In this document: piece after piece, positions 28,356 to 38,152 of the stretch
How the letters are laid out: the number at the start of each line of letters is the position of its first letter
How positions within the stretch are numbered: position 1 is the stretch's first letter
Assembly: GCF_000011485.1 (NCBI RefSeq)
Contig: NC_005071.1
Location: forward strand, 1-64,000
From: Prochlorococcus marinus str. MIT 9313
GTDB lineage: Bacteria; Cyanobacteriota; Cyanobacteriia; PCC-6307; Cyanobiaceae
Direction: 5' to 3'
DNA length: 64,000 nt
Notes under the pieces: model-generated
The model's database searches: none
Told to the model about the DNA's origin: nothing
What the model saw: the letters and a program-made list of their open reading frames with translations, nothing else
Position numbers and translations under genes: made by a program

Positions 28356-29279
28356 TTAAGCGGTCGCTTCGAAACCAAGTCGTTTCACTTCAGGATGAAG
28401 CATCACTCCATGGGCCATCTGTACCCGTTGCTGAATGAGGGTGATCATTTGATTGATGTCAGCAGCCGTGGCTCCACCAATATTGACGATGAAGTTGGCA
28501 TGAATGGGGGAGACTTCAGCTCCTCCAATGCGGTGACCTTTCAGACCCAGCGCTTCGATTAGACGACCAGCTTTGAGGGGTTCTGGGTTGCGAAAGACAC
28601 TTCCGCAACTAGGCAATTGATAAGGCTGGGTCGTCGTGCGATGAGTGAGGTTTTGCTGTGTGATTTGATTGAGCTCCTTGTGATCATGCCCGGGGTCTAG
28701 GCGGAATCTGGCTGAGAGCACGACGAGTGTTTTTTCCTGCAAGAGACTTTGTCGGTAGGCGTAGTCAAGCTCTTGGCGGCTCAGTTCAAAAGGGCCCTCG
28801 CCATTGAGGTCGAGGACTTGTACAGATTCCAGCCAGTCGGCTGTGCAGCCGCCCTGGGCTCCAGCATTCATGACGGCTGCACCACCAACTGTTCCAGGAA
28901 TTCCAACGGCCCATTCCAGGCCATGTAGGCCAACCTTTGCGGCGCGTTTGGAAAGGTTGGGGATTGGTTCACCGGCCAAGGCTTCGACAATGCCAGTCTT
29001 TGGATCTAGGTCGCTCCCTTGGAGTTTGCGCATGCAAAGGCTCAGGCCCGGCAAGCCAGTGTCGTTGATCAGTAGGTTTGATCCTGCTCCGATGACTCGA
29101 CAGGGCATCTTTTGTTCATAAGCCCAAGCAATCAGTGTCTGTAGTTCCTCCACGCTGCTGGGTGATGCAAACCATTCCGCAGGTCCTCCGACGCGCCAGC
29201 TCGTGAAGTTGGCAAGAGAAACCAGTGGTTGGGGCTTGATCCCCTTCACTAGGGTCAGGCTGCCAGGGAGGGTGGGCAT
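28356..29279 (-). CDS. murB: UDP-N-acetylenolpyruvoylglucosamine reductase MurB
   Basis: MurB reduces enolpyruvyl-UDP-GlcNAc to UDP-MurNAc using NADPH and FAD. The FAD-binding segment [20 protein letters not shown], the central [19 protein letters not shown] and the catalytic-serine block [20 protein letters not shown] are intact, as is [14 protein letters not shown]. The length of 307 residues fits the short type II form. It overlaps the end of murC by 25 nt, so they are translationally coupled and together supply the first cytoplasmic steps of peptidoglycan synthesis. Confidence 0.95.
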   Translation of the reverse strand: MPTLPGSLTLVKGIKPQPLVSLANFTSWRVGGPAEWFASPSSVEELQTLIAWAYEQKMPCRVIGAGSNLLINDTGLPGLSLCMRKLQGSDLDPKTGIVEALAGEPIPNLSKRAAKVGLHGLEWAVGIPGTVGGAAVMNAGAQGGCTADWLESVQVLDLNGEGPFELSRQELDYAYRQSLLQEKTLVVLSARFRLDPGHDHKELNQITQQNLTHRTTTQPYQLPSCGSVFRNPEPLKAGRLIEALGLKGHRIGGAEVSPIHANFIVNIGGATAADINQMITLIQQRVQMAHGVMLHPEVKRLGFEATA

Positions 29280-30721
29280 CTCTTTGCGTTGTCAAGATGT
29301 GTCAGTTGTCTCCATAGATTGTTGATATTGCCTGCACCCATGGCGAGGACTAGGTCACCTTTGAGGCTGTGTTTTTGCACCAATAGGGTTAGCTGATTAA
29401 AGTTTTCGGCTACAGCGACTGGCAGGTTGGGGTGTTGGATTCTGATCGCTTTAGCCAGGCTCTCACTCGTTGCTCCCTGAATAGGGTTCTCTCCGGCGCT
29501 GTAAACGGGTGCTAGCAGAACAGCATCCGCTTCACCGAGTGCCCTTGCGAAGTCGTAGAGAAATTTGTTTGTACGGCTGTATCGATGAGGCTGGAACACT
29601 GCCAAAATGCGTTTGGGTGGGTTTGGTAGTTGGCTACGACCACTAGTTACTATCAAGCGCGCCATTGTGAGTGTCGCGCTGACTTCGCTTGGATGGTGGG
29701 CGTAATCATCAACGATTTGGCGACCCTCCCAGGTGCCTCGGAAGTCGAAACGGCGCCCAGGAGGCTGCAGGTCAGCAAGACCTTGTTGCACGTCCTCAAA
29801 GGACAGTCCTTCGAGTCTGCAGGCTGCGATAGCTGCCATAGCGTTGCTGAGGTTGTGAAGTCCGGGCATTGGCAGTGTGATTTGCCCCATCCGTTTGCCC
29901 TGCTCGTAAATGTCCGCAATTGTTTGATCGCCATTGAGGCAAATTGGTAAAGCTGCAAAATCAACACCCGCTGAGGTTTTGACTGACCACCAAGCTGTGG
30001 CATCGAAATGCTCTTTGAGGATTGGGCAGTCGAAGTTCGCCAGCAGTCGTCGGCAACCTTGGCCGAACCGCTTCATGGTGTTGATCAGTTCATCAAGATT
30101 GGCGTAGTGGTCGGTGTGATCTAACTCCAAGTTGGTGATCACGCCGAGCGTTGCCTGAAACTTGACGAGAGATCCATCAGATTCATCAGCTTCTGCTACT
30201 AGCAGTCGTCCTTTGCCCACATGGCCATTGCTGTCGTAGTAAGGCACGACACCACCAATCACAGCTGTTGGGTCTTGATCGGTTGTGGCCAGCAGTGTAG
30301 TGAGCAGGGTGCTGGTGGTGGTTTTGCCATGGCTTCCGGCTACTGCAATAGATGGTTGTGCCTGAATCAAGGCAGCAAGGAGGTCTGAGCGATGCAAGAT
30401 TTTCAATTGAGACAGCTTGGCTGCCTTGAGCTCAGGATTGCTCTTGGGAATGGCTGTGCTGATCACAACCAAAGGAAGGAGATCTACGTTGCTACAAATG
30501 GCATCGATGTTTGCGGCGCTCTGATCGCGGAAGACTCTTACTCCTTGAGCTCTCAGTTGCTCAACGGCAGTGTTTTCTCGTGAGTCGGAGCCGGAGACGA
30601 TATGACCTCGATTCACCAGAATTAGAGCTAGTGCAGACATGCCGATACCGCCAACACCTATGAAGTGGATGGGTTGCTGGCGGTTGAGCGTGCTGGTCAA
30701 TGGGCAAAACCATAGGCTCAA
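29255..30721 (-). CDS. murC: UDP-N-acetylmuramate-L-alanine ligase MurC
   Basis: MurC adds L-Ala to UDP-MurNAc with ATP. The N-terminal fold is [18 protein letters not shown], the ATP loop [20 protein letters not shown], and the central ATPase segment [12 protein letters not shown] and [12 protein letters not shown]. The C-terminal [10 protein letters not shown] and [12 protein letters not shown] are also characteristic. The start is uncertain: TTG at 30721 gives 488 residues and TTG at 30700 gives 481; the fold begins about 18 residues in. It is divergent from gap with about 170 nt between the coding regions. Confidence 0.95.
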   Translation of the reverse strand: MSLWFCPLTSTLNRQQPIHFIGVGGIGMSALALILVNRGHIVSGSDSRENTAVEQLRAQGVRVFRDQSAANIDAICSNVDLLPLVVISTAIPKSNPELKAAKLSQLKILHRSDLLAALIQAQPSIAVAGSHGKTTTSTLLTTLLATTDQDPTAVIGGVVPYYDSNGHVGKGRLLVAEADESDGSLVKFQATLGVITNLELDHTDHYANLDELINTMKRFGQGCRRLLANFDCPILKEHFDATAWWSVKTSAGVDFAALPICLNGDQTIADIYEQGKRMGQITLPMPGLHNLSNAMAAIAACRLEGLSFEDVQQGLADLQPPGRRFDFRGTWEGRQIVDDYAHHPSEVSATLTMARLIVTSGRSQLPNPPKRILAVFQPHRYSRTNKFLYDFARALGEADAVLLAPVYSAGENPIQGATSESLAKAIRIQHPNLPVAVAENFNQLTLLVQKHSLKGDLVLAMGAGNINNLWRQLTHLDNAKRCPPSLAA

Positions 30722-30892
30722 AAGATAAGCCAGTCTTGGGCTAAAAGCCCGTCATTCTTATGTTTTGGAGAGGTCCGGCCGGGGTTGACCTTGTGCCAGG
30801 TATGGGCCGCCTCCTCATCCGGAACAGCGGAAAGTGCAACCTATTTCTGTATGATCGGCGGCCACTTCCCTTGCGGTTTCCCCGTTTTTGTT

Positions 30893-31915
30893 ATGACTCT
30901 GCGTGTTGCGATCAATGGATTCGGCCGAATCGGTCGCAACTTCATGCGTTGTTGGCTAAGCCGAGGTGCGAACACGGGTATTGATGTGGTTGGCATCAAT
31001 GTCACTTCTGACCCTAAGACCAATGCTCATCTGCTTAAGTACGATTCAATTCTTGGACAGATCAAGGATGCGGAGATCGGTTATACCGATGACACTTTTG
31101 TTATCAACGGCAAAACCATTAAGTGTTTTTCAGATCGCAACCCCTTGAATCTTCCTTGGAAGGAGTGGGGTATCGATCTTGTGATCGAGTCCACCGGGGT
31201 TTTCAATACTGATGTGGGGGCTAGTAAACACATCGAGGCTGGTGCGAAGAAAGTGATCCTCACGGCTCCAGGTAAAGGAGATGGTGTTGGCACATATGTC
31301 GTGGGCGTCAATGCTGATCAGTACCGTCACGGTGATTTCAATGTTCTCAGTAATGCCAGCTGCACAACCAATTGCCTGGCACCAATCGTGAAGGTGCTTG
31401 ATCAGACCTTTGGGATCAATAAGGGCCTGATGACGACTATTCATAGCTACACCGGTGATCAGCGGATCCTCGATAACAGCCATCGAGATCTTCGCCGTGC
31501 TCGTGCGGCAGCCATGAATATTGTTCCGACCTCAACTGGCGCTGCCAAGGCTGTGGCTTTGGTTTATCCACAGATGAAGGGCAAGCTCACGGGTATTGCC
31601 ATGCGTGTACCAACCCCAAACGTTTCAGCGGTAGATCTAGTTTTTGAGTCTGGTCGTTCCACGACTGCTGAAGAAGTGAATGCTGCACTCAAATCGGCTT
31701 CTCAGGGTGGCATGAAGGGAATCATTAAATATGGTGATCTTCCTTTGGTTTCTAGTGACTACGCCGGTACTAATGAATCCACCATCGTTGACGAGGATCT
31801 CACGATGACTATTGGCGACAATTTGGTGAAAGTGGTTGCTTGGTATGACAACGAGTGGGGTTATAGCCAGAGGGTTGTCGATCTCGCTGAGATTGTGGCC
31901 AAGAATTGGAAGTGA
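30893..31915 (+). CDS. gap2: Glyceraldehyde-3-phosphate dehydrogenase (Gap2 type)
   Basis: This enzyme interconverts glyceraldehyde-3-phosphate and 1,3-bisphosphoglycerate; in cyanobacteria the Gap2 form uses NADPH or NADH and serves the Calvin cycle. With the ATG at 30893 (340 residues) the Rossmann start is [18 protein letters not shown], catalytic Cys157 lies in [13 protein letters not shown], and the C-terminus is [18 protein letters not shown]. There is no CP12-like tail. The frame is open upstream to 30785, but those 36 residues are not family-like. A possible -10 TATGAT lies at 30850. A strong terminator follows. Confidence 0.96.
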   Translation: MTLRVAINGFGRIGRNFMRCWLSRGANTGIDVVGINVTSDPKTNAHLLKYDSILGQIKDAEIGYTDDTFVINGKTIKCFSDRNPLNLPWKEWGIDLVIESTGVFNTDVGASKHIEAGAKKVILTAPGKGDGVGTYVVGVNADQYRHGDFNVLSNASCTTNCLAPIVKVLDQTFGINKGLMTTIHSYTGDQRILDNSHRDLRRARAAAMNIVPTSTGAAKAVALVYPQMKGKLTGIAMRVPTPNVSAVDLVFESGRSTTAEEVNAALKSASQGGMKGIIKYGDLPLVSSDYAGTNESTIVDEDLTMTIGDNLVKVVAWYDNEWGYSQRVVDLAEIVAKNWK

Positions 31916-31964
31916 TCTTTCAGAGGATTACTACTTTCTGAGCTTCTAGCTTCTTTTTGAGTTA

Positions 31965-31998
31965 TAAACCCCTCCTATTAGCGAGGGGTTTATTCTGT
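31965..31998 (+). terminator. Rho-independent terminator after gap2
   Basis: TAAACCCCTC (31965-31974) pairs perfectly with GAGGGGTTTA (31983-31992) around an 8-nt loop, followed by TTCTGTTTCTTTATT. It lies 50 nt after the gap2 stop and just before the convergent thiL stop. The opposite strand lacks a T-run, so it mainly serves gap2. Confidence 0.85.
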
Positions 31999-32002
31999 TT
32001 CT

Positions 32003-32992
32003 TTATTGGAAATGTTTGAAGCTTGAGAAGTTGCTCACTTCTCCTTTGCCATGCGCCCATTCCACCCGAGGTGGGCCTTGTTCCATGACACCAATGATTT
32101 GGCTTGATGGAAGAACTTGCAGCCAAGCGGTGGCCCATTTCGGTGGCAGGCTGAGAATAAGTTCAAAGTCTTCTCCGCCATTTAGGCACCAGCTATCCCA
32201 GTGTTGGCCTAGTGGCCAGTCAGGGTCTTTGGGTAGGCCTGTTGGATCAAGAATCGCCCGGCAACCGCTGCTTCTGCAAAGGCCTTGAACCGCTGCCAGA
32301 AGTCCGTCACTACTGTCGGTGCCCCCAGCTCGCCATGGAAGTTCAGCAGGCTTACAGGTTTGAAGAGCGTGGAGTGCCTTCAGGCATGGTTGAGGGTGTT
32401 GATGAGCTTCTATCGCTTTTTGTTTGAGTTTGTCTGGCAGCAGGGCTGCTTCTATCAGTGGATCTGAGCGAAGTAGGGCCAGGCCAAGACGGCTGAGGCC
32501 ATGGGGACCACTGACGACAAGAGAATCTCCAGGTTGGGCTTGGGAGCGGTGCAACCGTACTGGCCCGAGAGTGCCCAGGGCGGTGATTGCGAGTAGTCGT
32601 TGATCCCCTCGGGAACAGTCGCCGCCCAGCAAGGTCCCCCCAAACTGTTTCAATGCGGCTTCTATGCCTAAATAAACCTTCTCTACCCAGTCCCAGGGGG
32701 TCTCTGGAGGGACTACAAGTCCGACAGTGATACCCAGAATCTGATCAACGCCACTGGCTGCTAGGTCGGAAAGGTTGGCGGTTACGCAACGCCAACCAAC
32801 ATCTTTTGGAGTCGTGGTGTCTTCGCTGAAGTGAATGCCTTCCACCATGACATCGGTATTAATGAGGAGTTCTCCCTCATTGGTGTGGACTTGCGCTGTG
32901 TCGTCGTCAAGTTGGCCAGCAGGAGCAAAGCGGGCTAGTCGATGCAGTAGTTCGTTTTCACCAAGTTGGGCTAGGGTTTCGCCCATACACAA
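32003..32992 (-). CDS. thiL: Thiamine-monophosphate kinase
   Basis: ThiL phosphorylates thiamine monophosphate to the active diphosphate. Characteristic parts are LINTDVMVEGIHFSEDT (metal/ATP site), DVGWRCVTANLSDLAASGV, GGTLLGGDCSRGDQ and, near the end, SDGLLAAVQGLC and WCLNGGEDFELIL. The length of 329 residues is standard. Start is ATG at 32992 or Met3 at 32986. Its ATG lies 4 nt from the stop of the upstream cyclophilin gene, so these are probably co-transcribed. Confidence 0.94.
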   Translation of the reverse strand: MCMGETLAQLGENELLHRLARFAPAGQLDDDTAQVHTNEGELLINTDVMVEGIHFSEDTTTPKDVGWRCVTANLSDLAASGVDQILGITVGLVVPPETPWDWVEKVYLGIEAALKQFGGTLLGGDCSRGDQRLLAITALGTLGPVRLHRSQAQPGDSLVVSGPHGLSRLGLALLRSDPLIEAALLPDKLKQKAIEAHQHPQPCLKALHALQTCKPAELPWRAGGTDSSDGLLAAVQGLCRSSGCRAILDPTGLPKDPDWPLGQHWDSWCLNGGEDFELILSLPPKWATAWLQVLPSSQIIGVMEQGPPRVEWAHGKGEVSNFSSFKHFQ

Positions 32993-32996
32993 GTCC

Positions 32997-34079
32997 TCAG
33001 GCGTGGGGCTTCAGCCGATCAGCTCCATCGACAACTTTGATGGATAAGATTTGATCACCAATTTCGAGTTTTTTAAGTAACTCGGTACCTTCAACGACAT
33101 AGCCAAAGGCTGCATTGCGGCCATCCACCAAGTTGAGACCAGCTGGAGTTAATTCTGCATCATAGAGAAATAGAAAGAACTGGGAGGAACCGTCGTCTAT
33201 AGCCTGGTCGGAATGGGCCCATCCGAGTGTGCCAAGGGCGGCGAATGGAAGGACTGGTGTGGCTTTGTAAAGACCGATGTCTTCAAAGGTTTGGTTGTAA
33301 AAAGGAGTTGGTTCCTCTGGAATACGGATTTCCAGAGGAACTTGACGTTCTTTCTTGGTTGTTGGGTCGATGTATCCGCTTTCAGGTCCTGTGGGGTCAC
33401 CGCTTTGTAGTACGTAATTGTCTTCAGCGCGTGTGAATGGCAATCCGTCATAAAAGCCTTTGAGAGCTAGGTCTACGAAGGCGCCGGCTGTTAGAGGGGC
33501 GTTGTAGCCATCAATCACAGCAGTGATGTTCCCTTTTGTGGTTTTGATCGATACAGTTGCTCTTCCGAGAAGCCGCGGTAGTGAGTTGAATTCCTCAGGG
33601 ATGGTGTAAGGAAAATCATTCACCAATAGCGCTTCTAGATCACCGATCTGCTTGAGACTTTCGCGACGTAGGTCGATGAAGCGATCTACGTTTTGATTAC
33701 TGGCTGCATCCCCCAGGGCCTGGACCGTTTTTCCCAAGGATTCCAAAAGTGCTTCACCCTTTTCTCGAGATGCTTCTGGGATGGCTGCGAGGATGCTCTT
33801 TTTGCGGGTTATTACTAGGAACTGACTAGAAGAAGCAGCTTCGTTTAGCGCAACCCAGCGATTGCCCTTTGAAGACCCAACCACTTTGCTAGTGGCCTCA
33901 AGGGTGGCTTGCATTTGGCGGAGATCTTTTTGTTCGATTGGTAGGGCATTTCGCAGGATTGCGGCACCATCGGTCACTGCACTTCCAGCTGGCAGAGCAG
34001 CCAGAACAGGATCACCCCAATTCAGTAAAAGTACTGCGAGCACTGTGATCAGGCTGGTCAGTAGAGGAGTATTTGGCAT
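32997..34079 (-). CDS. Cyclophilin-type peptidyl-prolyl isomerase, TLP40-like, exported
   Basis: A 360-residue protein with an N-terminal signal peptide (residues 1 to 30, ending near VLAALPAG). A helical region follows (about 40 to 150), then a C-terminal cyclophilin domain (about 160 to 360: [48 protein letters not shown]). This layout matches the thylakoid-lumen TLP40/TLP38 family. The open frame extends to 34250, but the ATG at 34079 gives a proper signal peptide and leaves 65 nt to the divergent efp start. Export across the thylakoid or plasma membrane is predicted; the client is unknown. Confidence 0.88.
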   Translation of the reverse strand: MPNTPLLTSLITVLAVLLLNWGDPVLAALPAGSAVTDGAAILRNALPIEQKDLRQMQATLEATSKVVGSSKGNRWVALNEAASSSQFLVITRKKSILAAIPEASREKGEALLESLGKTVQALGDAASNQNVDRFIDLRRESLKQIGDLEALLVNDFPYTIPEEFNSLPRLLGRATVSIKTTKGNITAVIDGYNAPLTAGAFVDLALKGFYDGLPFTRAEDNYVLQSGDPTGPESGYIDPTTKKERQVPLEIRIPEEPTPFYNQTFEDIGLYKATPVLPFAALGTLGWAHSDQAIDDGSSQFFLFLYDAELTPAGLNLVDGRNAAFGYVVEGTELLKKLEIGDQILSIKVVDGADRLKPHA

Positions 34080-34144
34080 GTGGAACTCTTCTTGTGCTGG
34101 GACTTTGGCACAGCCGTATGATCCATCTGATCCGTTCAGCGGGA

Positions 34145-34705
34145 ATGATCTCAAGTAACGACTTCCGCACTGGCACCTCGATTGAATTAGACGGTTCTGT
34201 TTGGCGTGTAGTCGAGTTTTTGCATGTGAAACCGGGTAAGGGTTCAGCATTTGTGCGTACCAAGTTGAAGGCGGTGCAGAGCGGCAACGTGGTGGAAAAA
34301 ACCTTTAGGGCTGGGGAGATGCTTCCGCAGGCCTTGCTTGAGAAGTCGACTCTTCAACACACTTATATGGAGTCCGGTGACTATGTCTTTATGGACATGT
34401 CTAGTTATGAGGAAACCAGGCTTACAGCGCAGCAGATTGGTGACAGTCGTAAATACCTCAAGGAAGGGATGGAGGTGAATGTGGTCTCATGGAACGGAAA
34501 TCCTCTTGAGGTGGAGCTCCCCAATTCTGTGGTGCTTGAAATCACTGAAACTGATCCTGGTGTTAAGGGTGATACCGCTACCGGTGGCACTAAGCCCGCC
34601 ATCCTTGAGACTGGGGCTCAGGTGATGGTTCCTTTGTTTCTTTCTGTGGGCGAGAAAATTAAAGTCGATACACGTAACGACAGCTACCTCGGTCGCGAGA
34701 ACTAA
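34145..34705 (+). CDS. efp: Translation elongation factor P
   Basis: EF-P rescues ribosomes stalled at polyproline. With the ATG at 34145 the protein is 186 residues, the normal size: [20 protein letters not shown], then [19 protein letters not shown], where the tip lysine/loop lies. The C-terminal signature [20 protein letters not shown] is intact. The frame is open 24 codons upstream, but that part is not family-like. The stop overlaps the accB ATG by one base, an efp-accB pair widely conserved in cyanobacteria. Confidence 0.97.
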   Translation: MISSNDFRTGTSIELDGSVWRVVEFLHVKPGKGSAFVRTKLKAVQSGNVVEKTFRAGEMLPQALLEKSTLQHTYMESGDYVFMDMSSYEETRLTAQQIGDSRKYLKEGMEVNVVSWNGNPLEVELPNSVVLEITETDPGVKGDTATGGTKPAILETGAQVMVPLFLSVGEKIKVDTRNDSYLGREN

Positions 34706-35199
34706 TGGCTATGCAGCTCGATCATGATCAACTGCACCAGTTGCTTGCAGCCTTGGCGGAAAGCGACATACAGGAATTTCGCCTTGAGGGAGATGATTTT
34801 CGTCTAGAGGTCAGGCGGAACATCCCTGCACCAGCAGTGGTGGCTCCGGTGATGCCATTGTCTTCGACCGTTGAGATGCCTTCACCGGCTCCAGAACCGA
34901 GAGTTGAGATGGTCGGACCTGGGACTCCGCCTCCAGCGGTACCAGGTTCAAGAACTGATTTCCTGGAGGTAACGGCACCGATGGTCGGCACGTTTTACCG
35001 TGCTCCTGGCCCTGGGGAATCCCCATTTGTAGAAGTTGGTAGTCGCATCGGTGTCGGTCAGATCGTGTGCATTTTGGAGGCCATGAAGTTGATGAATGAG
35101 TTGGAATCTGAAGTCAGTGGCGAGGTGGTTGAAATCCTTGTAGATAACGGCACGCCAGTTGAGTTCGGTCAGGTTTTGATGCGTGTTAAGCCTGGCTGA
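34705..35199 (+). CDS. accB: Acetyl-CoA carboxylase biotin carboxyl carrier protein
   Basis: AccB carries the biotin that shuttles carboxyl groups in acetyl-CoA carboxylase, the first step of fatty-acid synthesis. The biotinylation site is Lys128 in CILEAMKLMNELE. The N-terminal helix is followed by a Pro/Ala/Val-rich flexible linker (about residues 40 to 85), then the biotinyl domain starting at VTAPMVGTFYRAP. The length is 164 residues. It overlaps the efp stop by one base and abuts the convergent pdxA stop directly (35199/35200). Confidence 0.97.
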   Translation: MAMQLDHDQLHQLLAALAESDIQEFRLEGDDFRLEVRRNIPAPAVVAPVMPLSSTVEMPSPAPEPRVEMVGPGTPPPAVPGSRTDFLEVTAPMVGTFYRAPGPGESPFVEVGSRIGVGQIVCILEAMKLMNELESEVSGEVVEILVDNGTPVEFGQVLMRVKPG

Positions 35200-36231
35200 T
35201 CAGCGTGATTCCGTGAGCTCCCAGGCGGCTTTTAGGGCGGCCAACATGCTGTCGGGTCTGGCACATCCCTTTCCGGCAATGTCAAAGGCGGTGCCGTGAT
35301 CAGGTGAGGTACGTAGAAATGGAAGCCCAAGGGTGGTGTTGACGGCCGAGTCGAAAGCCAGCAGCTTCATTGGGATTAGACCTTGATCGTGGTATAAGGC
35401 CAGGATCCCGTCTGGGGTTTGGGCGCAAGGGATGCCATGCCAAGCCTTTGCAGCTGAAAGCCAACATGTGTCGGGAGGTAAAGGACCGTCTAGTTGGATC
35501 TCAGGGTGCTCCGTTTTCCATCTGTTCAGCATTGGGATCAACCATTTCAGCTCTTCATGGCCCAGTTGGCCTTGCTCGCCAGCGTGGGGATTGAGGCCTG
35601 CGACTGCAATGGATGGATCGGTTTTGAATCTTTGGCAGAATGCCTTGAGTACGTTGAGCTTCGCTCTAACCAACTCAGGGGTAAGCACTTGTGGGACTGC
35701 TGCTAGCGGGATATGGGTTGTTGCTAGCAGAGTGTTGAACCGCCAGCCGTTATGAGGTGAGATCGCGGTGAAGAGCATGGAGGCTTGATCAGCTCCCACC
35801 AGTTCTTTAAGTCGTTCGGTTTGACCGGGATAGTGATGGCCTGCTGCATGCCAGGCCTGCTTGGCAATAGGAGCGGTAACAAGGGCGCGGGCTCGACCCT
35901 TCAAGAGGAGTTCTGTTGCCTTTGTCAACCATAGAAAGCTTGCGGCTCCACTCTGTGCTGTGGGGTATCCAGGCTGAAGTGTGCTCTGCAGGGGTAGATC
36001 TTTGATGTCGAGGTTCTTTGGATTGGCTAGGGGAGAGATCCCTTGAGCTTGTAATTGGGCATAGGTCAGTTCTAGGCTTTTTCGACAGCCAACCAGCTGG
36101 GGATGCAGCTTTGATGGCAAGCTTGGTGAAGCGAGGGCCTTTAGGGTGACCTCCATCCCGATGCCAGCGGGATCGCCGATGGCGATAACGATAAGTTGAT
36201 TAGCGTCAAAGCCTTCAGAAGGCATAGCCAT
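35200..36231 (-). CDS. pdxA: 4-hydroxythreonine-4-phosphate dehydrogenase
   Basis: PdxA oxidises 4-phosphohydroxy-threonine in the DXP-dependent pyridoxal phosphate pathway. Clear motifs are IAIGDPAGIGMEVTLKAL at the N-terminus, VAGLNPHAGEQGQLGHEE (metal-binding His), LYHDQGLIPMKLLAFDSAV and TSPDHGTAFDIAGKG. The 343-residue length fits. The start ATG shares two bases with the ATG of a small divergent membrane-protein gene on the plus strand. Confidence 0.95.
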   Translation of the reverse strand: MAMPSEGFDANQLIVIAIGDPAGIGMEVTLKALASPSLPSKLHPQLVGCRKSLELTYAQLQAQGISPLANPKNLDIKDLPLQSTLQPGYPTAQSGAASFLWLTKATELLLKGRARALVTAPIAKQAWHAAGHHYPGQTERLKELVGADQASMLFTAISPHNGWRFNTLLATTHIPLAAVPQVLTPELVRAKLNVLKAFCQRFKTDPSIAVAGLNPHAGEQGQLGHEELKWLIPMLNRWKTEHPEIQLDGPLPPDTCWLSAAKAWHGIPCAQTPDGILALYHDQGLIPMKLLAFDSAVNTTLGLPFLRTSPDHGTAFDIAGKGCARPDSMLAALKAAWELTESR

Positions 36232-36442
36232 GATGCGCTGGTTGCTGCTTGGTTTGCTGTTGTTTGGTCTTGGTACCGGATTGCGGAATGGTTGGTTGGT
36301 GGTGCATTGGAGTCAGTTTTTGCGCGATGCCGGGTTGACATTTATCGATCCAGAGAAGCCCTTTAATTGGAACGAGTTCATTCTTGGTGGTCCGGATCGG
36401 GAACGTTCAACAACTAAGGAAAATTCGTCTGTGAGACCTTGA
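36230..36442 (+). CDS. Small single-pass membrane protein, unknown
   Basis: A 70-residue protein with one N-terminal transmembrane segment (about residues 3 to 20, RWLLLGLLLFGLGTGL) and a polar tail that includes DPEKPFNWNEFILGG. I believe a similar short ORF accompanies pdxA in marine picocyanobacteria, from memory. Two ATGs are adjacent (36230 and 36233). It overlaps the pdxA start by two bases and the 3' end of the epimerase-like gene by 29 nt. Function is not known; the overlap at both ends makes coding status less than certain. Confidence 0.6.
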   Translation: MMRWLLLGLLLFGLGTGLRNGWLVVHWSQFLRDAGLTFIDPEKPFNWNEFILGGPDRERSTTKENSSVRP

Positions 36443-37334
36443 AACCTTCTGCCAGATAACAGTCTCTAAGGCCGGATTGATAGTTGGGATGCATCAGGGA
36501 ATAGCCAAGCTCGCGGCATAAGAGCTGATTGCTGACCCTGCGATTCTCTTGCCAGAAGGAGAGTGCCATGGGATTCATCTGTGCAGCGGCAACTGCAAAT
36601 GGCTCAATTTCGGGTAAGGACTTTCCAAGTAGTTGGGCGGCGAACCCGAGTACGTCTGTATAAGCTGTTGGCAGGTCATCGGTGACGTTGATCACGATGG
36701 GTCGCTGTCCATCAGCAGCGCATTGGATTAGGTGCAGGATGGCGCCTGCAATGTCATCGACATGAATTCTTGAAAACACTTGGTTGGGCTTATGGATCAT
36801 TCTGCTTTGACCTGTGTTGACGTTTTTAAGCACTGAGCGGCCTGGTCCGTAGATGCCAGGCAGTCGCAGAATCTGCAGGGGTAATCCCGAAGCTTGCCAG
36901 GCCTCTTCACAGGCCAATCTTCTTTTGCTCCGTGCTTGTTGAGGCTGAGGGTGATCGATTTCTGTGACCCAGCGTCCTTGGCGATCTCCGTAAACCCCTG
37001 TGGTGGAGAGATAGCCAACCCATTGCAATGGCAACGCTCTGAGCTGGTCGCCCAAGCATGTCAGTACTGGATCTTTCCCATCGGCTGCTGGCGGTATGCA
37101 GCTGAGTAAATGCGTGACTCCTTCTAGAACTTTTGTGGCTGGCAACAGCTTGGTGGCACTATCAAATGCGATGTCTGCGTCTGGGCTGTTGATGTCTCTG
37201 CGGCTGCAGATAGCAGTGCTGCCAAGTGCTCTCGCCAGAGCCACTACATGCTGGCCACTGAATCCTCCACCGAGAACCAGCAACTTTGAGCCGGTGGGGA
37301 GAGGCGGACTCCGCTTGACAAGCTCTGTGAGCAT
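36414..37334 (-). CDS. NAD-dependent epimerase/dehydratase-like protein
   Basis: A 306-residue extended short-chain dehydrogenase-like protein. The N-terminal nucleotide-binding loop is LVLGGGFSGQHVVALARAL, and the middle has GYLSTTGVYGDRQGRWVTE and LRLPGIYGPGRSVLKNV, typical of YeeZ-type SDR relatives of sugar epimerases. The usual catalytic Tyr-x3-Lys is not clear (there is VYGDRQG instead), so catalysis is uncertain. Its 3' end overlaps the small membrane gene on the plus strand by 29 nt. The substrate is unknown. Confidence 0.82.
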   Translation of the reverse strand: MLTELVKRSPPLPTGSKLLVLGGGFSGQHVVALARALGSTAICSRRDINSPDADIAFDSATKLLPATKVLEGVTHLLSCIPPAADGKDPVLTCLGDQLRALPLQWVGYLSTTGVYGDRQGRWVTEIDHPQPQQARSKRRLACEEAWQASGLPLQILRLPGIYGPGRSVLKNVNTGQSRMIHKPNQVFSRIHVDDIAGAILHLIQCAADGQRPIVINVTDDLPTAYTDVLGFAAQLLGKSLPEIEPFAVAAAQMNPMALSFWQENRRVSNQLLCRELGYSLMHPNYQSGLRDCYLAEGFKVSQTNFP

Positions 37335-37366
37335 GAGTACAAATGTATTATATTCTGGGTTTGGTC

Positions 37367-37588
37367 ATGGCGAGCTCCTATTTGCGCGCTTCCGCGATTT
37401 CAGTGTCCATGCTGCCGCGTCGGGCATGTCCAAGGATCGTTCAAGGTCGGCAGATCAGTTCGGCTTTTCATTTTGTCTTGCCTTTGGCTTTGTTGACAGG
37501 TGCGATGCTTCTGGCTCCGGAGCAACCTGAGCAGCAGGCTTCTATTTGCCAAAGACATCACCCTGTGGTGGCCTGTCAGGTCTGGTGA
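37367..37588 (+). CDS. Small exported peptide with CxxxxxxxxCxVW tail
   Basis: A short ORF of 73 residues (ATG 37367; Met at 37409 would give 59). A hydrophobic stretch FHFVLPLALLTGAMLLA is followed by the polar tail EQQASICQRHHPVVACQVW. The two Cys near the end could form one disulfide after export. I recall short proteins with the same C-x8-C-x-V-W ending as frequent in marine picocyanobacteria, but no function is known. It starts 32 nt from the divergent epimerase gene and ends 8 nt before the convergent HNH gene stop. Confidence 0.55.
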   Translation: MASSYLRASAISVSMLPRRACPRIVQGRQISSAFHFVLPLALLTGAMLLAPEQPEQQASICQRHHPVVACQVW

Positions 37589-37595
37589 GATTGGT

Positions 37596-37997
37596 TTAGG
37601 CCAGCTGGGGCATCCATTCTTCATCTTGGCTGATAACAGGAGCTTCTCTATGGTTGGTTTGGGTCCATTGAAGCAGCCTTAAAGCCAGTCTGAGATCGCC
37701 ATCCATCCAGGCGCGGATGGCCATTGCGCGTCGCGGATCATAGAAACGTTGGCGCCTATACCACTCGAAGGCATCGGCATCTGATTTGTGACCGTTACAG
37801 GATAGACAGGCTGGAACGCAGTTTTGAGTAATACTTAAGCCACCGCGACTGCGAGGCAAAATATGGTCAATTGATTCAGAAGGTTTGCCGCAATAGATAC
37901 AACTTTGAGCGGTATAGTTGTGAAGGGATTTTCTCCATCTTCGCACACGTAATTTGGGGCAGAGATCTTCGAGGAAAACCGCGTCCCTATTGTGCAT
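37596..37997 (-). CDS. HNH endonuclease
   Basis: A 133-residue HNH (His-Me finger) nuclease. Zinc ligands are Cys33/Cys36 (CIYCGKP) and Cys64/Cys67 (CLSCNGHKSD). The catalytic core is IDHILPRSRGG (Asp44-His45), Asn59 and His70. The remaining C-terminal part is helical and basic (RRQRFYDPRRAMAIRAWM). Small HNH proteins like this are common in cyanobacteria without a known substrate. It is divergent from the SNF2 ATPase gene with 155 nt between them, which is noted as a finding. Start ATG at 37997. Confidence 0.88.
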   Translation of the reverse strand: MHNRDAVFLEDLCPKLRVRRWRKSLHNYTAQSCIYCGKPSESIDHILPRSRGGLSITQNCVPACLSCNGHKSDADAFEWYRRQRFYDPRRAMAIRAWMDGDLRLALRLLQWTQTNHREAPVISQDEEWMPQLA

Positions 37998-38152
37998 CTG
38001 AGTTTCTCGGTTTTGTGAAGTGTGCCGCGCATGCTCTTTGAGTCAATGTGTCTAAATATCTATTTTGACTTGCTTTGCGCTGCTTTTTACAGTGGTTGCT
38101 TTCGCGCTTGCTAGTAAGGCAATGGGGCGTAAATTAGGTGTTCTCTTGAGCA

